From an uncultured Chryseobacterium sp. (GTDB taxonomy: Bacteria; Bacteroidota; Bacteroidia; Flavobacteriales; Weeksellaceae): a DNA stretch of 64,000 nucleotides. The stretch is from NCBI GenBank assembly GCA_913776245.1, contig CAJYLO010000023.1, positions 1 to 64,000 of the forward strand, read 5' to 3'. Shown in pieces: positions 59,112-64,000 of the stretch. The notes beneath the pieces are model-generated. The model was not told the DNA's origin. It ran no database searches and saw nothing but the letters and a program-made list of their open reading frames with translations. Each line of letters opens with the position of its first letter. The stretch's first letter is position 1. The position numbers were made by a program, and so were the translations under genes.

Positions 59112-60482
59112 TTATTTTTTCTTTGTCTTAATCTTCTTCACCTGTTCTTTGATGAAAGGATATTTCTGCTGCATATCTTTACTCAGAGATGGATCAAGTT
59201 TCAAAGCTTTCTCCAGCATAACGACACCTTCTGTTTCGTTTTTAAGATTAAAGTAGCAATTGCTCAGCTGATAATATAATTCAGCTCTCTGATGGCTTAA
59301 AAGGGCTTTCTGTAAAACAGCAACAGCGTCAGCATATTCTCCTATCAGCATCAGCATTTCAGAAAATGCGTACCAATTGTAAAACCTGTTAGGTTCCGTC
59401 TCTACAAGCTTTTTGAGACAGGCAAGACTTTCCTCATATTCACCACAAGTAATGTAAAGAAATGCCAGCCTTTTTTGGTACTCAAGATTGCTATCATTCA
59501 GAGCCACGGCTTCGTGAGCAAAATACAACGCTTCTTTGGTATTACCCATATCTTCGTAGATATAGGATTGCTCCATCATCGCCAGATAAAACTGCGGATC
59601 CTCCTTCAGAGACTTCTGGAATGACGTAAGCGCCTGAACAGGTTTCCCTGCTTCTTTATAGCAAAGCCCGATTTTATAAAATGTAAAAGCTTTTGTATAC
59701 TCTAGCTCCAGCATTTCTTCATACACTGCAATGGCATCTTCCCATTTATTAAGCGCTTCGTAAGAAGATGCTTTAAACGCATAGACACCAACAGCTGTAG
59801 AATTGATTGCTATCAGGTAATCAAAACCTCTGATGGCCTCTTCATAATTTTTCTTGTTGAAGAAATATTGTCCATACTCATACCAGGCTGTTTCCGAAAA
59901 AGGAAATCTGTCAAGATACTGATTCAGAAAATCCAATGCTTCCTGAGGTCTGTTCAGTTTGTTATAACAAAGCATTACATTTTCCAGAGAATAATCGTCA
60001 TAAGGATCATGTTCAAGCGCAGCACTGTAATGCTTCAACGCATTAAAAGGATCATCCAGATTAATAAATTCATCGGCAATAAAATTGTGCAGGAAGTTTT
60101 CTTCCTCTTCCAATTCCAAAGCTTTCTGACAATATTCTATTGACTTTTTCGGATTTCCGAGATTTGAATAATATTTTGCACAGCAAACCAAAAAGTCTGT
60201 GTCCTCCAGAGAAGACTGGTGCAGCTCATCGATCAGATCTTTTGCTTTTGTATAGCGTTCCAACTCCAGGAACACCTCCAATTGTTTGGTTTTGATTTCC
60301 AGAGAATTAGGATGGATTTTGAGCGCATGATTTACAGCAAGTTCTGCATAGCTGAAATCTCCCAGCTCCAGGTAATAAATAATGATGTCTACATATTCTT
60401 CTGTATCGAAATAGAACTCTTCATTATTTTCTATCATTTCTTCGAACTTTTTCGCAAGTTCGTTTTCAAAAAATTCTTCCAA
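59112..60482 (-). CDS. Cytosolic tetratricopeptide-repeat protein
   Basis: 456 residues. About eleven consecutive TPR units (e.g. YAELAVNHALKIHPNSLEIK, PKKSIEYCQKALELEEEENFLHNF, PQEALDFLNQYLDRFPFSETAWYEYGQYFF, YEEAIRGFDYLIAINSTAVGVYAFKAS) cover almost the whole protein, with an acidic N-terminus and a Lys-rich C-terminus. No signal peptide. A protein-protein interaction scaffold; partner unknown. The upstream 162-bp gap (60483-60644) shows no recognisable element. Confidence 0.9.
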   Translation of the reverse strand: MEEFFENELAKKFEEMIENNEEFYFDTEEYVDIIIYYLELGDFSYAELAVNHALKIHPNSLEIKTKQLEVFLELERYTKAKDLIDELHQSSLEDTDFLVCCAKYYSNLGNPKKSIEYCQKALELEEEENFLHNFIADEFINLDDPFNALKHYSAALEHDPYDDYSLENVMLCYNKLNRPQEALDFLNQYLDRFPFSETAWYEYGQYFFNKKNYEEAIRGFDYLIAINSTAVGVYAFKASSYEALNKWEDAIAVYEEMLELEYTKAFTFYKIGLCYKEAGKPVQALTSFQKSLKEDPQFYLAMMEQSYIYEDMGNTKEALYFAHEAVALNDSNLEYQKRLAFLYITCGEYEESLACLKKLVETEPNRFYNWYAFSEMLMLIGEYADAVAVLQKALLSHQRAELYYQLSNCYFNLKNETEGVVMLEKALKLDPSLSKDMQQKYPFIKEQVKKIKTKKK

Positions 60483-60644
60483 TATGTGTGATTTAGATTT
60501 GAGACTTAGCTCCGCTCAGACGGCATTTTCGCTTAGTGTGAGGTTCGTAAATTCAATTACAATCAGCCGGATCTTAAATCTTTATATAAAGTTAATCAAT
60601 TTTAATCTGAAAATAAACAGTCTTAAGATGACAATTTATTAACA

Positions 60645-61325
60645 TTAATCGTTTTTCTGTTCAGAGTATATTGTAGTCAAAAACATACCAAACGATTTTT
60701 CCAGGCCGGTAATATCTCCGGATTTCAGATTAATTCCTCCGTAAATACTGTCGTTGCTACGGATCTTGAAATTGCTCAGTGAAAAATATAACGCTGGCTG
60801 CCCATCTTTACCTGACAATTTTACCGAAGAACCCAGTAATTTCCTTGTTGAGACTGTCAATACTTCATCATTTCTCAATTGAAGTTTCAGAAAACTTCTC
60901 GGATGCATTTCCAGAATCTTATTATTGACCGATATTTTCTGATTTTTATCTACAGAAGATACGAGATAAGCCACATTCTCTTCCGCCGGAATATCATCTG
61001 CTTTTGTATAATACAGATTCAGAATATAATAAGCGGGATCAAAGTTCTGAAAAGTTCCGTCTACCTTTTCAATTGGTTTTAGAGAAAAGGTATTCGCTCC
61101 TACCTGTTTCGCTTTTTTATAAACTTCTCCGAACATTTTGACATCGTCATTTGAAAATCCGTTCACCAGAACTTCTCCAAGATACTCGGATTTTGAAATA
61201 TCAGAAATCGTATAAAAAATCTTGTCTTTGTTATCATTAACTTTATCAACTTTATTTAATGTAACTTCCTGAAGATAAAATAATTGAAAACAAAAGAAAA
61301 GAATGATGAATAATAGTTTACGCAT
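60645..61325 (-). CDS. Exported protein of unknown function
   Basis: 226 residues. Signal peptide (1-~19). The mature part is mixed alpha/beta (YTISDISKSEYLGEVLVNGFSNDDVKMFGEVYKKAKQVGANTFSL, then beta strands to LKLQLRNDEVLTVSTRKLLGSSVKL). No family recognised. It starts inside the 3' end of rfbD (8-base overlap), so it is translationally coupled to it. The GANTFSL phrase resembles proteins annotated in Flavobacteriia as hypothetical outer-membrane or periplasmic factors. Confidence 0.72.
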   Translation of the reverse strand: MRKLLFIILFFCFQLFYLQEVTLNKVDKVNDNKDKIFYTISDISKSEYLGEVLVNGFSNDDVKMFGEVYKKAKQVGANTFSLKPIEKVDGTFQNFDPAYYILNLYYTKADDIPAEENVAYLVSSVDKNQKISVNNKILEMHPRSFLKLQLRNDEVLTVSTRKLLGSSVKLSGKDGQPALYFSLSNFKIRSNDSIYGGINLKSGDITGLEKSFGMFLTTIYSEQKND

Positions 61326-62187
61326 TCGTTAATTTTAAAATTTCTATGCAGTCTCTCAGACTGTTTTCCCAGTGTTTTGGCTCTATTTTGTAATCCTTTT
61401 CGATTTTTTCCAGAGCCATTGTGCTTCTTTTCGGGCGTTTTGCCGGCGTCGGGAATTCTTCGGTTGTGATGGCTTTTAACTTAACGTCAGAACCGGAAAA
61501 TTCTTTTATTTTACTGGCAAATTCAAACCACGTTGTTTCCGGATAATTGGAAAAGTGATAGATCCCGAAAGTCTTTTTTGGAGTTTCAATAATATCCATA
61601 ATCGCTTCGGCAAGGTCATTGGCATTGGTAGGCTGTCCGTGCTGATCTCCTACTATTCCCAACTCATCTTTTATGTTGAACAGGTGGAGCATTGTTTTCA
61701 CAAAATTCTTGTTAAATTCTGAATAGAGCCAGGATGTTCTCAAAATAACAGTTTCGGGGTTGTTTTCTAAAGCCAATTCTTCGCCTTTTCTCTTGGATGC
61801 ACCATACACTCCGATAGGATTGGTAAAATCATCCTCAGAATAACTTAAATTGGTCTCGCCGTCAAAAACATAATCTGTGGACACGTGGATTAGCACCGCA
61901 TTATTATCGTTACAGACTTTAGCCAGATTTCCGACTGCATCACCATTCACGGCAAAAGCACGGTCTGATTCTTTTTCAGCAAGGTCTACAGCTGTGTATG
62001 CCGAAGCATTGATCACAAAATCCGGCTGATACTCAGCAAAAGCCTCATCCACCTGATCATAATTTGTAATATCTACAACAGCAGATCCTGTAAAATTAAA
62101 ATCATACTGATTATGATATTTTGGTGCTATTTTCTGAAGACAATGGCCAAGCTGACCGTTTCCTCCGATAACAAGAATTCTTTTCAT
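61318..62187 (-). CDS. rfbD: dTDP-4-dehydrorhamnose reductase
   Basis: 289 residues. NAD(P)-binding GGNGQLG (8-14), INASAYTAVDLAE, STDYVFDG, catalytic YxxxK in YGASKRKGE, and the RmlD C-terminal signature RPKRSTMAL. It is the last step of dTDP-L-rhamnose synthesis for surface polysaccharides. rfbABC are not in this window. The gene is part of a short operon with an upstream thioesterase (2-base gap) and a downstream unknown gene. Confidence 0.93.
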   Translation of the reverse strand: MKRILVIGGNGQLGHCLQKIAPKYHNQYDFNFTGSAVVDITNYDQVDEAFAEYQPDFVINASAYTAVDLAEKESDRAFAVNGDAVGNLAKVCNDNNAVLIHVSTDYVFDGETNLSYSEDDFTNPIGVYGASKRKGEELALENNPETVILRTSWLYSEFNKNFVKTMLHLFNIKDELGIVGDQHGQPTNANDLAEAIMDIIETPKKTFGIYHFSNYPETTWFEFASKIKEFSGSDVKLKAITTEEFPTPAKRPKRSTMALEKIEKDYKIEPKHWENSLRDCIEILKLTNA

Positions 62188-62189
62188 TC

Positions 62190-62672
62190 CTAATTTTTTG
62201 TTTTATTCTGGCTTCTGAAAAAAGAAACCCTTTCCTTAAAAGTTTTCTGATCTATATCCACAAGAAAATGGGCAAACTGAGTTAAGGTCTTTTCAGGCAT
62301 TTTTTCAGCTCTCCTCGCTTTCATATTAAAGTAAATAACTGTGAGCCAGAAAACAGCATGTACCACACCTTTATCATCTTTCATCAGCAATTCTACCACC
62401 GCTGTAAGGTCATCAACAAAAATGGTTTTGCTGGTAATAGTTACCGTAGAATTATATCTTACTTCTTTTAGATAAGCAATTTCATTCTGGATGGTGACCC
62501 AGGTACAGCCTGTTTCTCTTGTATATTGCTCGTAAGTAAACCCGTAGTTCTGTTCTACGTGATCTTCCCTGGCATTAAGCATATATTCGAGATATTTTAC
62601 ATTATTCAGATGACCGATAGGATCACAATCTGCGAAGCGGATCTTTACAGTAGATGAAAATTCTTTTTCCAT
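62190..62672 (-). CDS. Acyl-CoA thioesterase, 4HBT-type hotdog fold
   Basis: 160 residues. The FADCDPIGHLNNVKYLEYM motif (Asp of the catalytic D-x-x-G-H-x-N-N) is typical of the YbgC/4-hydroxybenzoyl-CoA thioesterase family, followed by EIAYLKEVRYNSTVTITSK. Cleaves acyl-CoA in the cytosol. First gene of the three-gene operon with rfbD. Confidence 0.88.
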   Translation of the reverse strand: MEKEFSSTVKIRFADCDPIGHLNNVKYLEYMLNAREDHVEQNYGFTYEQYTRETGCTWVTIQNEIAYLKEVRYNSTVTITSKTIFVDDLTAVVELLMKDDKGVVHAVFWLTVIYFNMKARRAEKMPEKTLTQFAHFLVDIDQKTFKERVSFFRSQNKTKN

Positions 62673-62680
62673 AATGCAAA

Positions 62681-62713
62681 AATAAAAAAACCGCTCCGAA
62701 TAAGAGCGGTTTT
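62681..62713 (-). terminator. Terminator of the ompH pair
   Basis: 10-bp stem AAAACCGCTC / GAGCGGTTTT with a 7-base loop. On the minus strand it is followed by T7ATTTTT. It lies 20 bases after the stop at 62733. Confidence 0.9.
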
Positions 62714-62732
62714 ATCATTTATTAAGATAATG

Positions 62733-63236
62733 TTATTTTAATCCTAATTCTTTCTTAACTGCCGGTGTAGCATCAGTTCCTGCTTTGTAAACTAAAGCAG
62801 GGCTGGAAGCATCGAATACGAATTCATACCCTGCAGCTTTAGAAACTTTTGTGATAGCCTCATTGATTTTCTTTTCGATAGGTGCTAATCCTGCATCTCT
62901 TTTTTCTGCGATATCTTTCTGCGCTGCAGAATACATCTGCTGTAGGTTATCCTGAAGTTTCTGAACTTCCTGACTTCTCTGCTCATTGATAGCCTGAGTC
63001 TGCTTAGGAGCTTCATCCTGATATTTTTTCATAAGATCCTGAAGAGATTTTCCCTGCTTTTCCAATTCAGTTTGTTTAGCTGTCTGAAGTGTCTGCAACT
63101 GTGAATCCAAAGCTTTCATTTCCGGCATTGCAGTGAATATTGAGTTGATGTCTACAGATGCAATTTTCTGTGCGTTTGCAAAACCTGTAGCAAAAACCAT
63201 TACAACAGCTACTAATAATACATTTAATTTGTTCAT
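62733..63236 (-). CDS. OmpH/Skp-family periplasmic chaperone
   Basis: 167 residues. Signal peptide (ends NAQ). A short beta segment (KIASVDINSIFTAMPEMKALD), a long coiled-coil arm (~45-120: QTLQTAKQTELEKQGKSLQDLMKKYQ, QEVQKLQDNLQQMYSAAQKD) and a returning C-terminal strand (YEFVFDASSPALVYK) give the Skp trimer architecture. Binds unfolded outer-membrane proteins in the periplasm. Second of two such genes in tandem, downstream of a probable bamA. Confidence 0.93.
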   Translation of the reverse strand: MNKLNVLLVAVVMVFATGFANAQKIASVDINSIFTAMPEMKALDSQLQTLQTAKQTELEKQGKSLQDLMKKYQDEAPKQTQAINEQRSQEVQKLQDNLQQMYSAAQKDIAEKRDAGLAPIEKKINEAITKVSKAAGYEFVFDASSPALVYKAGTDATPAVKKELGLK

Positions 63237-63269
63237 TTTAAAAAGTTATGTTTATATATTTAAATTATT

Positions 63270-63920
63270 TTATTTCATCTCAGAAGAATCACCAGGACTC
63301 CTTCTCTGCATCGATTTGATTTTACCTTTAGGAGATGTTCTTCCGTTTTGTTCTTTTCCATTTAACGCGCCAGATGAGGCGCTTCCAGCATTCGCTTTTT
63401 CATCTTTAGCAAGGTTTTTCCCGAGTAAGCTGAGAACCGCATCTGTATAGTCATATTTCTTATCTAAAAATATCACACTGATGTTGTTGCTTTTATCAAG
63501 AACTATGCCCAAGCTATTCTTTGTAGACACCGTCTTAATAGCGTTCCAGATCTGATCCTGGAACGGTTTTGTAAGGTTTGAACGCAGCTGGTTTACTTCC
63601 CCGTTGGTCCCGAATCTTGCACCAATTGTATTTCTGATGCTGGCTTCCATATCTACCACTTCTTTCTCACGCATCTTAAGCTGCTCACCTACAAGCAGTA
63701 CTTTTTCATTTTCAAAGGCTTCCCTTTTCCTCTCATAATCTGCCTGCTGCTTCTGAAGATCAGACTGCCATTGACTGATCTGTGAATTGAGCCTGCTCTC
63801 GGCATCTTTATACTGAGGGAGTTTGCTAAGGATATAGTTGGTATCCACCACGCCTATTTTCTGTGCATAGATTTGTGTCGCTGCAAAAAGAATTGTTACA
63901 AATATTGCTAATTTTTTCAT
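63270..63920 (-). CDS. OmpH/Skp-family periplasmic chaperone
   Basis: 216 residues. Signal peptide (ends IYAQ). The KIGVVDTNYILSKLPQYKDAE beta segment, coiled-coil arms (~35-95, QWQSDLQKQQADYERKREAFENEK) and LGIVLDKSNNISVIFLDKKYDYTDAVL are typical Skp features. A ~45-residue basic Ser/Gly/Lys tail extends beyond the family's usual end and is unlike the downstream paralogue. Lies 21 bases after the preceding partial gene. Confidence 0.93.
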   Translation of the reverse strand: MKKLAIFVTILFAATQIYAQKIGVVDTNYILSKLPQYKDAESRLNSQISQWQSDLQKQQADYERKREAFENEKVLLVGEQLKMREKEVVDMEASIRNTIGARFGTNGEVNQLRSNLTKPFQDQIWNAIKTVSTKNSLGIVLDKSNNISVIFLDKKYDYTDAVLSLLGKNLAKDEKANAGSASSGALNGKEQNGRTSPKGKIKSMQRRSPGDSSEMK

Positions 63921-63941
63921 CCTATAAAAATAGTATTTTTT

Positions 63942-64000
63942 TTATAATGGCTGATTCATCAGGAAGTGTGTCTGCCAGCCTGATGGCTCACTTCCTCCTA
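63942..64000 (-). CDS. bamA: 3' end of a CDS, probably bamA
   Basis: The last 18 codons, ending ...PSGWQTHFLMNQPL and TAA, are open to the right edge. Alternating aromatic/hydrophobic residues fit a final outer-membrane beta strand. In Flavobacteriia the outer-membrane protein assembly gene bamA commonly stands directly upstream of two ompH genes. The identity is mainly inferred from this gene order; the fragment alone is too short to prove it. Confidence 0.45.
   Translation of the reverse strand, partial: GGSEPSGWQTHFLMNQPL

Noticed and set aside
60483-60644. 162-bp gap with a GC-richer stretch AGCTCCGCTCAGACGGC
   Set aside because: Possibly a decayed repeat, but it shares no convincing arms with the mosaic elements and forms no strong hairpin.

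Overview
The window comes from a member of the Bacteroidota, class Flavobacteriia, most likely the Chryseobacterium/Epilithonimonas group. The evidence is AT-rich intergenic DNA, house promoters of the TAnnTTTG (-7) type with few Shine-Dalgarno sequences, several secreted proteins ending in type IX secretion (T9SS) sorting domains, SusC/TonB-type and OMP_b-brl_3-type outer-membrane barrels, DUF4252/DUF2807 proteins behind an ECF sigma factor, a cbb3 oxidase with fused CcoN-CcoO, and a fused isobutyryl-CoA mutase. It reads as ordinary chromosome: no insertion sequence, prophage, CRISPR array, tRNA or rRNA is visible.

Layout. 1-4.2 kb: 5' end of rpsL, a Dps ferritin, a GT-C-type membrane protein and a secreted leucine-rich-repeat (LRR) protein. 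4.4-10 kb: icmF, a DAO-type flavoenzyme and two small proteins. 10-13.1 kb (minus strand): ECF sigma factor, single-pass membrane protein and two DUF4252 proteins. 13.4-22.8 kb (minus): serine hydrolase, LRR protein, D-2-hydroxyacid dehydrogenase, thioesterase, HU-like membrane protein, T9SS cargo, a TonB receptor controlled by a TPP riboswitch, a WG-repeat protein and a DUF2752 protein. 23-28.4 kb (plus): two aconitases of different classes in tandem. 28.4-34.2 kb (minus): a second ECF sigma factor with a small membrane protein, a four-gene ACP/AMP-ligase/SDR/acyltransferase operon, and a LytS/LytTR-type two-component pair that diverges from two outer-membrane barrels (34.4-38.8 kb). 38.9-42.6 kb (minus): pseudouridine synthase, hydrolase, panB and a Crp-family regulator. 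42.7-51.6 kb (plus): complete cbb3 oxidase locus ccoI-ccoS-ccoNO-ccoQ-ccoP-ccoG-fixH-ureH2. 51.6-64 kb: lipoproteins, LOG protein, sugar-nucleotide transferase, stand-alone RapZ C-terminal domain, apt, TPR protein-ribH, zinc peptidase, TPR protein, rfbD, thioesterase, two OmpH/Skp chaperones and the 3' end of what is probably bamA.

How the parts connect. The cco locus makes a high-affinity terminal oxidase together with its copper-loading and assembly factors, next to a divergent Crp-type regulator. The aconitases, icmF, panB and thioesterases belong to central, branched-chain and acyl-CoA metabolism. The riboswitch links one TonB receptor to thiamin. The ACP operon looks like a compact route for making and transferring an unusual acyl group.

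The least explained structures are non-coding. Four mosaic palindromic elements (4177-4312, 13348-13420, 29521-29641, 58011-58124) each sit just 3' of a gene in the same relative orientation. In two of them the terminal stem shows compensatory base changes, and three carry interchangeable REP-like hairpins. There is also a predicted three-way-junction RNA between ccoP and ccoG, and a family of AT-rich long inverted repeats in 5' leaders.
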